DNA from: Methylopumilus sp003533095
GTDB taxonomy: Bacteria; Pseudomonadota; Gammaproteobacteria; Burkholderiales; Methylophilaceae
Direction: 5' to 3'
NCBI GenBank assembly: GCA_963977845.1
Contig: CAXBPZ010000004.1
Coordinates: forward strand, 1-62,401
DNA: 62,401 bases
Each line of letters begins with the position of its first letter. Position 1 is the first letter of the stretch. Positions 25,594-35,163 of this stretch are shown one piece after another. The translations under genes and the position numbers were made by a program. The notes below the pieces were generated by a model. The model was not told where the DNA came from and searched no databases. It saw only the letters and a list, made by a program, of their open reading frames with translations.

Positions 25594-25626
25594 AAAGCCC
25601 TGTCAGTTGATAGGGCTTTTTTATTT
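25594..25626 (+). terminator. Intrinsic terminator after rpmA
   Basis: AAAGCCCTGTC, loop AGTT, GATAGGGCTTT (11-bp stem with one G-U pair) followed by a T-run. It separates rplU-rpmA from obgE, whose start is 15 bases further on. It probably attenuates rather than fully blocks read-through, since no strong separate obgE promoter is seen. Confidence 0.8.
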
Positions 25627-25640
25627 GGTAAATTGATATT

Positions 25641-26678
25641 ATGAAATTTATAGACGAAGCAACCATTAAGATTTATGCAGGCGATGGCGGTAATGGCGTT
25701 GCAACATTTCGTCGTGAAAAATATGAGCCTATGGGAGGTCCCAGCGGTGGAGATGGCGGTCGAGGAGGTTCTGTATTTTTTGAAGCTGATCAAAATTTAA
25801 ATACACTTGTCGATTATCGTTATACGCGAACCTTAAAAGCGCAAAGAGGTGAAAATGGAAGAAGTGCCGAGTGCTATGGTGCTAAAGGAGAAGATTTAAT
25901 ACTAAAAGTGCCTGTAGGTACGGTTATTTCAGATAAAGCGACCGGAGAGTCTTATGCTGATTTAAGCCAACATGGAGATAGAGCGCTTTTAGCCAAAGGC
26001 GGTAAAGGTGGGTTGGGCAATATTCATTTCAAGTCGAGTATTAATCGAGCTCCACGACAATGCACTAAAGGTGAGCCTGGAGAAGAATTTGAACTTTACC
26101 TCGAACTTAAAGTATTAGCTGATGTTGGACTTTTGGGCATGCCAAATGCAGGCAAATCTACTTTTATAAGATCTGTATCAGCTGCAAAACCAAAAGTAGC
26201 TGACTATCCTTTTACAACATTACATCCTAATTTAGGTGTGGTAAGAGTTGGAGAAAATCAGAGCTTTGTGATTGCTGATATTCCAGGTTTGATTGAGGGC
26301 GCGTCAGAAGGGGCTGGACTAGGACATCAATTTTTAAGACACCTCGCAAGAACCACATTACTCTTACATTTAGTCGATATTGCACCCTTTGATCCTTCAA
26401 TCAATCCTGTAGATGAAGCACGAGCTATCGTGAATGAGCTAAAGAAATATGATGAACTTTTATACCAAAAACCACGTTGGCTAATATTGAATAAAATTGA
26501 CATGGTGGAAGATGTTGCAGATAAAGTAAAAACATTTATAAAATCTTTTGGTTGGACGGGCCCAGTATATTCAATTTCCGCAATTAAAGGGGTTGGTTGT
26601 AAAGAGCTGACTTATGACATCATGACTTTTATAGAAGAAAATAAAAAAATTCAAAATGAAATCGTTATTAACGAATAG
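25641..26678 (+). CDS. obgE: GTPase ObgE/CgtA
   Basis: Essential ribosome-associated GTPase of 345 residues involved in 50S assembly and the stress response. The glycine-rich Obg fold (about 1-158, including GDGGNGVATFRREK) precedes the G domain, with G1 GMPNAGKS at 166-173, G2 DYPFTTLHPNLGVV, G3 DIPGLIEGASEGAGLG and G4 NKID. There is almost no C-terminal extension, as in many short Obg proteins. It overlaps proB by 23 bases. Confidence 0.96.
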   Translation: MKFIDEATIKIYAGDGGNGVATFRREKYEPMGGPSGGDGGRGGSVFFEADQNLNTLVDYRYTRTLKAQRGENGRSAECYGAKGEDLILKVPVGTVISDKATGESYADLSQHGDRALLAKGGKGGLGNIHFKSSINRAPRQCTKGEPGEEFELYLELKVLADVGLLGMPNAGKSTFIRSVSAAKPKVADYPFTTLHPNLGVVRVGENQSFVIADIPGLIEGASEGAGLGHQFLRHLARTTLLLHLVDIAPFDPSINPVDEARAIVNELKKYDELLYQKPRWLILNKIDMVEDVADKVKTFIKSFGWTGPVYSISAIKGVGCKELTYDIMTFIEENKKIQNEIVINE

Positions 26679-27774
26679 TCAACGTATTATTATTAAAGTA
26701 GGTTCGAGCCTGGTCACTAATCAAGGTGAAGGGTTAGATCAAAAAGCTATTGCTTCATGGGTGGAGCAAATTGCTCATCTCGTTAAATCAGGTAAAGAAA
26801 TTGTTTTGGTGACGAGCGGTGCTGTGGCTGAAGGTATGCAAAGATTAGGTTGGAAAGCTAGGCCTACATTGATTAATGAATTGCAAGCAGCCGCTGCGAT
26901 AGGTCAAATGGGCCTGGTACAAATTTATGAAAAGAATTTTTCACAGCACGCATTAAAAGCCGCACAAATTTTATTAACGCATGATGATCTGGCGGATCGA
27001 AAAAGATATCTCAATGCGCGCTCAACATTAAATACTCTTTTAGAGCTTAAAGTCATTCCAATTATTAATGAAAATGATACAGTCGTTACAGATGAAATTC
27101 GTTTTGGTGACAATGATACATTGGCTTCATTAGTTGCTAATTTGATCGAGGCAGATCTTTTAGTGATTTTGACTGATCAACCAGGATTATTTTCTGAGGA
27201 TCCTAGAAAAAATAAAGAAGCTAAGCTTATTCAGCACGGCGTTGCAGGAGACTTATCTCTTGAGGCTATGGCCGGAGGCGCAGGATCTTCAATAGGAACA
27301 GGCGGCATGCTGACAAAAGTTTTGGCAGCTAAACGCGCATCTAGAAGTGGCGCTCATACAATTATTGCATCAGGCAAAGAAGAGAATGTTTTGATTCGAT
27401 TAAGCCAAGGCGAGATGATAGGCACTCACTTAGAAAGTAAACAATTAAAAGTTGCAGCAAGAAAACAATGGCTCGCTGATCATTTACAATTAAGAGGTAA
27501 ATTAGTATTAGACGATGGCGCTGTTGAAGCGCTTAAAAAAGAAGGTAAGAGTTTACTCCCTATCGGCGTGATCAAAGTTGAAGGTGATTTTGATCGAGGT
27601 GAAGTAGTTCTTTGTTTAGATAAAGAAGGACGCGAGATTGCTCGCGGACTTATTAATTACAATGCAATGGAAACAAAAAAAATTATGGGCAAGCCCACTA
27701 ATTCCATAGAAAATTTATTAGGCTACATTGATCAACCTTCTTTGATTCATCGAGATAATTTAATTTTACTTTAA
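26656..27774 (+). CDS. proB: Glutamate 5-kinase
   Basis: First step of proline synthesis: phosphorylates the gamma-carboxyl of glutamate. The protein has 372 residues. The amino-acid kinase domain (about 1-260) has KVGSSLVT near 14, LVTSGAVAEGM near 50 and NENDTVVTDEIRFGDND near 138; a C-terminal PUA domain (about 278-360) completes it. The start lies inside obgE, so the two are coupled. Its pathway partner proA is at 52-53 kb, not adjacent. Confidence 0.95.
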   Translation: MKSLLTNSQRIIIKVGSSLVTNQGEGLDQKAIASWVEQIAHLVKSGKEIVLVTSGAVAEGMQRLGWKARPTLINELQAAAAIGQMGLVQIYEKNFSQHALKAAQILLTHDDLADRKRYLNARSTLNTLLELKVIPIINENDTVVTDEIRFGDNDTLASLVANLIEADLLVILTDQPGLFSEDPRKNKEAKLIQHGVAGDLSLEAMAGGAGSSIGTGGMLTKVLAAKRASRSGAHTIIASGKEENVLIRLSQGEMIGTHLESKQLKVAARKQWLADHLQLRGKLVLDDGAVEALKKEGKSLLPIGVIKVEGDFDRGEVVLCLDKEGREIARGLINYNAMETKKIMGKPTNSIENLLGYIDQPSLIHRDNLILL

Positions 27775-27794
27775 GATTTTAATGGGAGTTTTAC

Positions 27795-28295
27795 ATGGCA
27801 GAAAATAAAAAACTTGTAGCCATTATCATGGGGTCCGATAGTGATTGGCCAGTCATGAAGTTTGCGGCACAAATGCTTGCAGATTTTGAAGTGTCTTATG
27901 AGGCTCAAGTCATTTCAGCACACAGAACTCCAGACCTCATGTTTAAATTTGCCGAACATGCTGCAAAAGAAGGCTTTCAAGTTATTATCGCAGGTGCTGG
28001 AGGCGCAGCTCATCTACCAGGGATGGTTGCTTCTAAAACAACATTGCCTGTATTAGGTGTACCTATTCCTTCCAAACATCTTCAAGGCCAAGACTCTTTA
28101 TTGTCCATTGTTCAAATGCCAAGAGGCATTCCTGTAGCAACTTTTGCAATTGGGGAAGCGGGTGCTGCTAACGCGGGACTTTTTGCAGTATCTATTCTGG
28201 CGCATGAAAATAAAGCGCTAGCTAAAAAGCTTGAAATCTTCAGAGAGAAGCAAGCAAAAAAAGTGATTGATATGAATTTGTCGGAGAAGCCTTGA
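27795..28295 (+). CDS. purE: N5-carboxyaminoimidazole ribonucleotide mutase
   Basis: Purine biosynthesis enzyme of 166 residues that converts N5-CAIR to CAIR. It has IMGSDSDWPVMKFA near residues 11-24, SAHRTPD near 41, and the GAGGAAHLPGMVA motif near 67. A GGGAG ribosome-binding site precedes the ATG. The purK start overlaps its stop, so the two steps of this class I pathway are made together. Confidence 0.96.
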   Translation: MAENKKLVAIIMGSDSDWPVMKFAAQMLADFEVSYEAQVISAHRTPDLMFKFAEHAAKEGFQVIIAGAGGAAHLPGMVASKTTLPVLGVPIPSKHLQGQDSLLSIVQMPRGIPVATFAIGEAGAANAGLFAVSILAHENKALAKKLEIFREKQAKKVIDMNLSEKP

Positions 28296-29443
28296 GTCAA
28301 TTAGATCAGCCACTTTTACCTTCAGCAATGCTCGGTATTCTTGGAGGAGGACAATTGGGCCGCTTTTTTGTCATGGCAGCTCATGAGATGGGATATAAGG
28401 TCACTGTTTTAGATCCCGATCCAAAAAGTCCTGCAGGAGCCATCGCAGATATTCATTTATGCAAAGCCTTTGATGATTCTTTAGCATTGGAAGAGATCAG
28501 AAATACATGCCAAGCTGTAACTACAGAATTTGAAAATGTATCTGCTGATAGCATGGATTTTTTATCAAAAAAAATATATGTGAGTCCATCCGCAGAATCA
28601 GTAAGAATTGCTCAATACCGTGTGTTAGAAAAAACTTTCTTAAAAGAGGCAGGTTTGCCTGTAGGTCCTTTTGAAATTATTCGGGAAGATAAAGACATTC
28701 CTTCGCAGACCTCATCGATCTATCCTGCGATCTTGAAAGTTGCAAGGTTTGGTTATGATGGTAAAGGTCAGGCTAGAGTTGCAACGCAAAAAGAAGCCAT
28801 AGAAGCCTTTCATAAATTTTCAAAACAAGAATGTGTTTTAGAAAAAATGCTTCCTTTAGACATGGAAGTTTCTTTGGTTTTAGCGCGAGATCAAAAAGGC
28901 CATATCAAAACATTTAATGTTTCAGAGAACATCCATACGAATGGCATTTTAGATATATCTATTGTGCCAGCAAGATCAAGTCAAGCGATTAACGACTTGG
29001 TAGATCAACTTGCAAAACGTGTAGCTGAATCACTTAATTACGTTGGTGTTTTAGGCGTTGAATTTTTTATCAGTGAAGGCAAAGTGTTTGTTAATGAAAT
29101 TGCCCCTAGACCTCATAACTCTGGGCATTACACCATAGATGCCACTGTGACAAATCAGTTTGAGCAGCAAGTAAGGGTATTAGCAGGTCTTCCACTCGGA
29201 AGCGCAAGACTTCATTCATCTGCTGTGATGGTCAATCTCTTGGGCGATGTTTGGACAAATAGCAAAACAAAAGAGCCTCATTGGGATAAAGCTTTTAAAG
29301 AGCCAGGTTTAAAAATGCATCTTTATGGAAAACACGAAGCAAGACCAGGTCGCAAAATGGGTCACTTTACAGTGTTAGATGAAAAACTAGAAATAGCCTT
29401 TCAAAAGGCTATGGAAGTAAGAAAACTGTTTGGAATTGCCTAA
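28292..29443 (+). CDS. purK: N5-carboxyaminoimidazole ribonucleotide synthase
   Basis: ATP-grasp enzyme of 383 residues that carboxylates AIR to N5-CAIR. It has the N-terminal GILGGGQLGRFF near residue 15, the ATP-grasp segment PAILKVARFGYDGKGQ near 144, and VNEIAPRPHNSGHYTIDA near 269. The start is TTG at 28292, overlapping the purE TGA (TTGA), with GGAG 5 bases before it. It ends against the hairpin shared with rpsT. Confidence 0.95.
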   Translation: MSQLDQPLLPSAMLGILGGGQLGRFFVMAAHEMGYKVTVLDPDPKSPAGAIADIHLCKAFDDSLALEEIRNTCQAVTTEFENVSADSMDFLSKKIYVSPSAESVRIAQYRVLEKTFLKEAGLPVGPFEIIREDKDIPSQTSSIYPAILKVARFGYDGKGQARVATQKEAIEAFHKFSKQECVLEKMLPLDMEVSLVLARDQKGHIKTFNVSENIHTNGILDISIVPARSSQAINDLVDQLAKRVAESLNYVGVLGVEFFISEGKVFVNEIAPRPHNSGHYTIDATVTNQFEQQVRVLAGLPLGSARLHSSAVMVNLLGDVWTNSKTKEPHWDKAFKEPGLKMHLYGKHEARPGRKMGHFTVLDEKLEIAFQKAMEVRKLFGIA

Positions 29444-29468
29444 ATCAAAGAGAGAAGCTCTCTTTGAT
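29444..29468. terminator. Hairpin between convergent purK and rpsT
   Basis: ATCAAAGAGAG, loop AAG, CTCTCTTTGAT: a perfect 11-bp stem that fills the 26-base gap between the two stop codons. It can fold on transcripts from either side. There is no long T-tract, so it may act as a 3'-end stabiliser as much as a terminator. Confidence 0.6.
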
Positions 29469-29469
29469 A

Positions 29470-29733
29470 TTAAGCCATTGATTTAATTGCTGCGTTTAAG
29501 CGTTGTTTATGACGTGACGCTTTGTTCTTATGAATAATTTTTTTGTCAGCGATGCGGTCGATTACTGAAACATTTTCTTGGAAAGATGTTTTCGCAGCCG
29601 CTTTATCGCCTGATTGAATTGCTTTTAAAATCTTTTTGATTGCAGTACGCAAAGTTGAACGCAAACTTGCATTGTGAGCTCGTTGCTTCGTTGCTTGGCG
29701 GGCACGTTTTCTAGCTTGTGCGGTATTTGCCAT
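29470..29733 (-). CDS. rpsT: 30S ribosomal protein S20
   Basis: Small-subunit protein of 87 residues that binds 16S rRNA. It begins MANTAQARKRARQATKQR and continues SLRSTLRTAIKKILKAI, ending KNKASRHKQRLNAAIKSMA, all characteristic. It uses an ATG start with GGA nearby, unlike the UUG start used for autoregulation in E. coli. It is monocistronic and divergent from murJ; rpsT next to murJ-ribF-ileS-lspA is a conserved arrangement. Confidence 0.97.
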   Translation of the reverse strand: MANTAQARKRARQATKQRAHNASLRSTLRTAIKKILKAIQSGDKAAAKTSFQENVSVIDRIADKKIIHKNKASRHKQRLNAAIKSMA

Positions 29734-29773
29734 GTTTATCCTTTAATTATTATCTTTTATTACGAAGGCGAGA

Positions 29774-29802
29774 ATTTTAGCGATATTTGAGGTTTTATAC
29801 AA
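29774..29802 (-). promoter_or_regulatory. Candidate sigma-70 promoter of rpsT
   Basis: On the minus strand, TTGTAT (29802-29797), a 17-base spacer, and TAAAAT (29779-29774), about 41 bases before the rpsT ATG. Confidence 0.6.
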
Positions 29803-29944
29803 GATAAAACGCTCATTTTAGACCTAAATTTCAGCCCTATCCCTTGATATTCTGAGCTAATCAATATTTTTCTTGGAAACCTTGATAAAAAGACCTCCAT
29901 GCTAAAATCTTTGTAATTTAGTGACAATTAAATAGATAAATTCA

Positions 29945-31480
29945 ATGAATCTTCTTAAAGCACTCGCAACCGTCGGAAGTATGACTTTTGTATCAAGAAT
30001 TTTAGGTTTTGTGAGGGATAGCTTAATCGCCAAAATTTTTGGTGCAGGCATGGAGACAGATGCCTTTTTTGTAGCCTTTAAAATTCCCAATTTATTAAGA
30101 CGTATTTCCGCTGAAGGTGCTTTTTCTCAAGCCTTTGTGCCGATTCTTGCTGAATACAAAAATAAGCGAAGTTATGAAGCCACACATCTTTTGATTAATC
30201 ATGTGTGTTCATTGTTGAGCCTTTTTCTTATTGTAATTACATGTGTGGGTATTTTTGCAGCGCCTTGGCTTGTTTATATAAGTGCACCCGGTTTTATTGA
30301 GCACTCAGAAAAATTTCAGCTTACTGTTGATTTATTAAGAATTACATTTCCTTATATCTTTTTTATTTCTCTGGTATCGATGGCGGGGGGCATTCTTAAT
30401 ACATTTAATAAATTTTCAGTGCCTGCTTTTACTCCTGTTTGGCTTAATTTATCTTTTATTTTTGCAGCATTATTTTTTGCAGACTATTTTGATCGACCTA
30501 TTTTGGTATTAGCGTGGGCTGTATTTGTTGGAGGCGTTCTTCAATTGGTTTTTCAGATCCCTTTTTTAAAGGAGATCGGGTTTATTCCTAAATACCAGTT
30601 AGATCTTAAAGATGAAGGCGTATGGCGAATCATGAAACTTATGGGGCCTGCTATCTTTGGTGTGTCTATCGCCCAACTGTCTTTACTTATTAATACTATC
30701 TTCGCATCCTTTCTTGATACAGGAAGTGTTTCATGGCTTTATTACGCTGATCGATTGATGGAATTTCCTGCAGGTGTTCTAGGTGTCGCACTCGGTACAA
30801 TTTTACTTCCGAGCCTCTCAAAATCATATTCTGGTAAAGATCAAAAAGAATATTCGGGCTTACTTGATTGGGGCTTGAGATTAACATTTATTCTCGCTGC
30901 GCCAGCGGCTGTAGCACTTGCCGTATTGTCCCTTCCTTTGATTGCAACATTATTTCATTATGGCGCTTTTAATATGCATGATGTTTTAATGACACAACAA
31001 GCCACAATTGCATACAGCTTTGGATTGATGGGTTTGATTATGATTAAAGTGTTAGCTCCTGGATTCTATGCAAGACAGAATATTAAGACTCCTGTCAAAA
31101 TTGCACTCTTTACTTTATTTTCAACACAATTAATGAATATGGCATTTATTGGACAATTTAAACACGCAGGCCTAGCGCTGGCGATAGGTTTAGGTGCTTG
31201 TTTAAATGCAAGTCTTCTCTACTACTATTTAAGAAAAGGAAATTATTACAAGCCACATAAAGGATGGGCTCATTTTTTAATAAAGCTTTTTGTTGCATTA
31301 ACTTTAATGGGATTAACTTTATTTTATTTAAAAGGGGACTCATCTCTTTGGCTTGAATATTCTATTTCGAAAAGATTAATTTATTTAGTGATGCTTATTC
31401 TTGCTGGTTCTAGTGTTTATTTTGGCGCACTATGGATGATGGGATTAAGACTTCAATCATTCATTCGAAGAGCTATTTAA
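29945..31480 (+). CDS. murJ: Lipid II flippase MurJ
   Basis: Inner-membrane protein of 511 residues with about 14 hydrophobic helices that moves lipid-linked peptidoglycan precursors to the periplasm (MviN family). It starts NLLKALATVGSMTFVSRILGFVRDSLIAKIFGAG, with the conserved helix 1 Arg residues, and has FKIPNLLRRISAEGAFSQAFVPI near residues 46-68. It is first in a murJ-ribF-ileS-lspA series of short gaps and overlaps. The 211-base region to rpsT holds both promoters and no other gene that I can see. Confidence 0.95.
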   Translation: MNLLKALATVGSMTFVSRILGFVRDSLIAKIFGAGMETDAFFVAFKIPNLLRRISAEGAFSQAFVPILAEYKNKRSYEATHLLINHVCSLLSLFLIVITCVGIFAAPWLVYISAPGFIEHSEKFQLTVDLLRITFPYIFFISLVSMAGGILNTFNKFSVPAFTPVWLNLSFIFAALFFADYFDRPILVLAWAVFVGGVLQLVFQIPFLKEIGFIPKYQLDLKDEGVWRIMKLMGPAIFGVSIAQLSLLINTIFASFLDTGSVSWLYYADRLMEFPAGVLGVALGTILLPSLSKSYSGKDQKEYSGLLDWGLRLTFILAAPAAVALAVLSLPLIATLFHYGAFNMHDVLMTQQATIAYSFGLMGLIMIKVLAPGFYARQNIKTPVKIALFTLFSTQLMNMAFIGQFKHAGLALAIGLGACLNASLLYYYLRKGNYYKPHKGWAHFLIKLFVALTLMGLTLFYLKGDSSLWLEYSISKRLIYLVMLILAGSSVYFGALWMMGLRLQSFIRRAI

Positions 31481-31489
31481 TTTTTTGTG

Positions 31490-32386
31490 ATGCAAGTTTT
31501 TAGACATTTTCCATTGAGTTCTAGTACGCCCATTGGCCTTACCATTGGTAATTTTGATGGTGTTCATATAGGCCACCAAGTGCTTATCGAAAAGCTAATT
31601 GCAGAATCCAAAAAAAGAAAACTCACCCCATCGGTGATGACTTTCGAGCCGCATCCTAAAGAATTTTTTACACCTGAAAATGCACCTACTCGGCTTACAA
31701 CCTTAAGAGAGAAGTTAGAGTTTTTTTTAAGCTATGGCATTGAAAAAGTTTTTGTTTGTGCTTTCAATCAAAAGTTTTCTAATATCTCTAGCGAAGTCTT
31801 TATGCATCAAATATTAAAAGCTCAATTAAAAGCTGAATTACTGATTGTGGGTGACGACTTTCGTTTTGGATCCAAACGACAGGCGGGAATTGATGATTTA
31901 AGAAAAAATGCATTTGAATTATTTGAAATTCCAGAAATTGATGTGAATGGTAAAAGGGTATCAAGTACTCTCATTAGAGAAGATCTTAAAGTAGGACGTA
32001 TTGAGGAAGTAAACCAATTTCTAGGACGGCCTTACACGATCAGTGGAAAGGTGGTTGAAGGCGATAAACGTGGCAGACAAATGGGCTTTCCAACTGCCAA
32101 TATTCACATGAAGCACCTGAGACCGGCGCTAACTGGCGTATATGCGGTAAAATTAGGAAATAGAAATGGCGTTGCTAATCTTGGAGTCAGGCCTACGATT
32201 TCAGGCACGCCAAAACTGTTATTAGAAGTTCACCTACTTAATTTTAATGAAGACATTTATGGACAGCATGTTCAAGTGACTTTTTTAGCAAAAATTAGAG
32301 ATGAAATGAAATTTGAGAATATTAATCTACTCATTGAGCAAATTAAAAAAGATATAGCTTACGCAACACGTTATTTTGAAAAATAG
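31490..32386 (+). CDS. ribF: Bifunctional riboflavin kinase / FAD synthetase
   Basis: Converts riboflavin to FMN and then FAD. The protein has 298 residues. The N-terminal nucleotidyltransferase domain has GNFDGVHIGHQ near residue 20 and DDFRFG near 123; the C-terminal riboflavin kinase domain has GDKRGRQMGFPTAN near 190, GVYAVK and LLEVHLLNF. ATG at 31490 is preferred to a GTG one codon earlier. The ribF-ileS-lspA order is highly conserved. Confidence 0.95.
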   Translation: MQVFRHFPLSSSTPIGLTIGNFDGVHIGHQVLIEKLIAESKKRKLTPSVMTFEPHPKEFFTPENAPTRLTTLREKLEFFLSYGIEKVFVCAFNQKFSNISSEVFMHQILKAQLKAELLIVGDDFRFGSKRQAGIDDLRKNAFELFEIPEIDVNGKRVSSTLIREDLKVGRIEEVNQFLGRPYTISGKVVEGDKRGRQMGFPTANIHMKHLRPALTGVYAVKLGNRNGVANLGVRPTISGTPKLLLEVHLLNFNEDIYGQHVQVTFLAKIRDEMKFENINLLIEQIKKDIAYATRYFEK

Positions 32387-32391
32387 AACAT

Positions 32392-35163
32392 ATGACCGAA
32401 GAAAATAAATATCAGTTAAATTTACCAGACACACCATTTCCAATGCGTGGTGACCTTGCTAAACGAGAACCTCTTTGGGTTCAGCGCTGGCAAGAATTTA
32501 AGCTCTATCAAAAAATTAGACAAAAAAGAAATGGCGCTAAGAAATTCATTCTTCATGATGGACCTCCTTATGCAAACGGTGATATTCATATCGGCCATGC
32601 TGTAAATAAAATCCTAAAAGATATTATTGTGAAGTCGAAAACTTTATCTGGATTTGATGCACCTTATATTCCTGGATGGGACTGTCATGGTCTTCCAATT
32701 GAGCTTGTGGTCGAAAAACTTCATGGCAAAAATATTGAACCTAAAAAATTTAGAGAGTTATGTCGAGAATATGCAGCGTCACAAGTTGAAAAACAAAAAA
32801 ATGATTTTATACGTTTAGGTGTATTAGGAGATTGGGAGAAACCATATCTCACCATGAATTTTGAAACCGAGGCTGACATTATGAGAGCGCTCGGGCACAT
32901 TTATCTAAATGGCTACCTCTATCAAGGAAGTAAGCCAGTGCACTGGTGTGTTGATTGTGGTTCAGCATTAGCTGAAGCAGAAGTTGAATATGAAGATAAA
33001 ACTTCTCCAACAATTGATGTAGGCTTTAAAGTTACAGATAGCGAATCTTTAAAAAAGATCTTTAATATTAAAGAAACAAAGGATACGTTTGCAATTATTT
33101 GGACAACTACACCATGGACGCTCCCGGCAAACCAGGCGGTATGCGTTCATCCAGATTTGAATTATGGTTTGTATAGTACTGAAAAATGCAATCTCATACT
33201 TGCGGAGGATTTAGCTGAAAAAAATATTGCGCATTATGGTTTTGAGTCTTTTAAGAAATTAGCTTTCTGTAAAGGCAAGGCTTTAGAACACCTAAAGCTT
33301 AATCATCCATTTTACAAAAAGAATGTACCTATCATATGTGGGGATCATGTCACTCTAGATGCTGGCACCGGCCTTGTGCATACAGCTCCCGCCCATGGGT
33401 TAGAAGATTATGCGGTAGGTATGCGATATCAATTGCCTGTAGATAATCCAGTAAATGAGGAAGGAAAATTTTATTCTTTTGTAGAGCAATTTGCAGGCGA
33501 AAGCATCTGGGAAGCTAATAAAAAAATTATCGAAAGATTAAGTGCAAATGCATGTTTATTTGCTTCGAAAAAATTATCACATAGTTACCCTCATTGCTGG
33601 CGCCACAAAACACCAGTGATTTTCAGAGCAACCCGCCAATGGTTTGTCGGCATGAATCAGGAAAACAATAAAAAGACATTACGTGATAAAGCAAATGAAG
33701 CTGTCAGCCATACAACTTTTTATCCTGAGTGGGGTAAGGCTCGCCTGGAGGCTATGATTAAGAATCGACCTGACTGGTGCGTTTCACGTCAAAGAAATTG
33801 GGGCGTTCCTATGCCATTCTTCGTGCATAAAGAAACTTACGAGCTTCATCCGCAAACGAATGAATTAATCGAGCTCGTTGCTAAAGAGGTTGAGAAATCG
33901 GGTATCGAAGCTTGGTTTAATTTAGATGTGAAGACTTTGCTTGGTGAAGATGCTAATCATTATAAAAAATTAAGCGATACATTAGACGTATGGTTTGATT
34001 CTGGAACGACACATGCATCTGTATTAAAAAAACGTGAAGATTTATCTTATCCAGCTGATCTTTACCTAGAAGGTTCAGATCAACATCGAGGCTGGTTCCA
34101 GTCTAGTTTACTCACGGGTTGTGCTATTGATGGAAGAGCGCCTTACGAATCTCTTCTCACGCACGGCTTTGTCGTCGACGGCAGTGGACACAAGATGAGT
34201 AAATCAAAAGGTAATGTTGTGGCGCCTCAAAAAGTTATGGATCAATATGGCGCCGATATTTTAAGGCTCTGGGTAGCTTCTACGGATTACTCTGGTGAAC
34301 TTACTATTTCAGATGAAATTTTAAAGCGCGTTGCAGAGGGATATCGACGCATACGAAACACCTTGCGCTTTTTATTAGCTAACCTTGGTGACTTTGATGC
34401 TAAAAAAGATTTGCTTCCCGTGAAAGAGTGGCTATCAATCGATCGCTATGCATTATTTTTAACACATCAACTACAAGACCATATTAAGCAAGATTATTCG
34501 TCTTACGAATTTCATTTAGGAATGCAAAAATTTGTAAGCTTTTGCTCAGAAGACTTAGGTGGATTCTATCTTGATATCCTAAAAGATCGTCTTTATACCT
34601 CAAATGAAAATTCAAAAGCAAGACGAGCTGCACAAAGTGCAATCTTTCATATTACACACACCTTAATGAGATTGATGGCACCTGTCTTAAGTTTTACTGC
34701 AGATGAAATTTGGCAGATTCTCATGCCTCAAAGTGATGAATTGGTATTTATGGATACATGGTATGACATTCCTGCGCATGAGTTGAATGCTAGAGAGTTA
34801 TTAGCATGGGAACATATTATTCATGTACGTGCGATTGCCAATAAAAAAATTGAAGAATTACGTGAAAAAGGTTTGGTAGGCTCTTCTCTTCAGGCCCAGA
34901 TAGAGATCTATGCCTCTGGAGAAATTTATCAATCCCTATCATCGCTTCACGAAGATCTCAAATTTGTGATGATTACATCAGAGGCAAAACTTCATGAAAG
35001 GCAAGGTGATTTGCATATTGACGTAAGTGCAAGTGAATACAAAAAATGTGATCGATGCTGGCATTATCGTGAAGAAGTCGGATCACATGATGAACATCCA
35101 AGTATCTGTAATCGATGCATTAGCAACCTCTTTGAAAAAGGTGAAGTAAGATTGCATGCGTAA
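32392..35163 (+). CDS. ileS: Isoleucyl-tRNA synthetase
   Basis: Class Ia synthetase of 923 residues. The HIGH motif is in GPPYANGDIHIGHA near residues 57-70. An editing domain follows (TTTPWTLPAN near 238). The KMSKS motif is in GHKMSKSKGN near 601, with an anticodon-binding domain after it. A C-terminal zinc finger has CDRCWHYR and CNRC near 885-910, as in eubacterial-type IleRS sensitive to mupirocin. It overlaps lspA by 8 bases. Confidence 0.97.
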   Translation: MTEENKYQLNLPDTPFPMRGDLAKREPLWVQRWQEFKLYQKIRQKRNGAKKFILHDGPPYANGDIHIGHAVNKILKDIIVKSKTLSGFDAPYIPGWDCHGLPIELVVEKLHGKNIEPKKFRELCREYAASQVEKQKNDFIRLGVLGDWEKPYLTMNFETEADIMRALGHIYLNGYLYQGSKPVHWCVDCGSALAEAEVEYEDKTSPTIDVGFKVTDSESLKKIFNIKETKDTFAIIWTTTPWTLPANQAVCVHPDLNYGLYSTEKCNLILAEDLAEKNIAHYGFESFKKLAFCKGKALEHLKLNHPFYKKNVPIICGDHVTLDAGTGLVHTAPAHGLEDYAVGMRYQLPVDNPVNEEGKFYSFVEQFAGESIWEANKKIIERLSANACLFASKKLSHSYPHCWRHKTPVIFRATRQWFVGMNQENNKKTLRDKANEAVSHTTFYPEWGKARLEAMIKNRPDWCVSRQRNWGVPMPFFVHKETYELHPQTNELIELVAKEVEKSGIEAWFNLDVKTLLGEDANHYKKLSDTLDVWFDSGTTHASVLKKREDLSYPADLYLEGSDQHRGWFQSSLLTGCAIDGRAPYESLLTHGFVVDGSGHKMSKSKGNVVAPQKVMDQYGADILRLWVASTDYSGELTISDEILKRVAEGYRRIRNTLRFLLANLGDFDAKKDLLPVKEWLSIDRYALFLTHQLQDHIKQDYSSYEFHLGMQKFVSFCSEDLGGFYLDILKDRLYTSNENSKARRAAQSAIFHITHTLMRLMAPVLSFTADEIWQILMPQSDELVFMDTWYDIPAHELNARELLAWEHIIHVRAIANKKIEELREKGLVGSSLQAQIEIYASGEIYQSLSSLHEDLKFVMITSEAKLHERQGDLHIDVSASEYKKCDRCWHYREEVGSHDEHPSICNRCISNLFEKGEVRLHA

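Noticed and set aside
29734..29944. 211-base gap between rpsT and murJ checked for a small RNA or tRNA
   Set aside because: No cloverleaf or known RNA signature; it holds the rpsT promoter, a 7-bp AT-rich stem (GTTTTAT/ATAAAAC) and a poor murJ promoter (TTGATA-15-TAAAAT).
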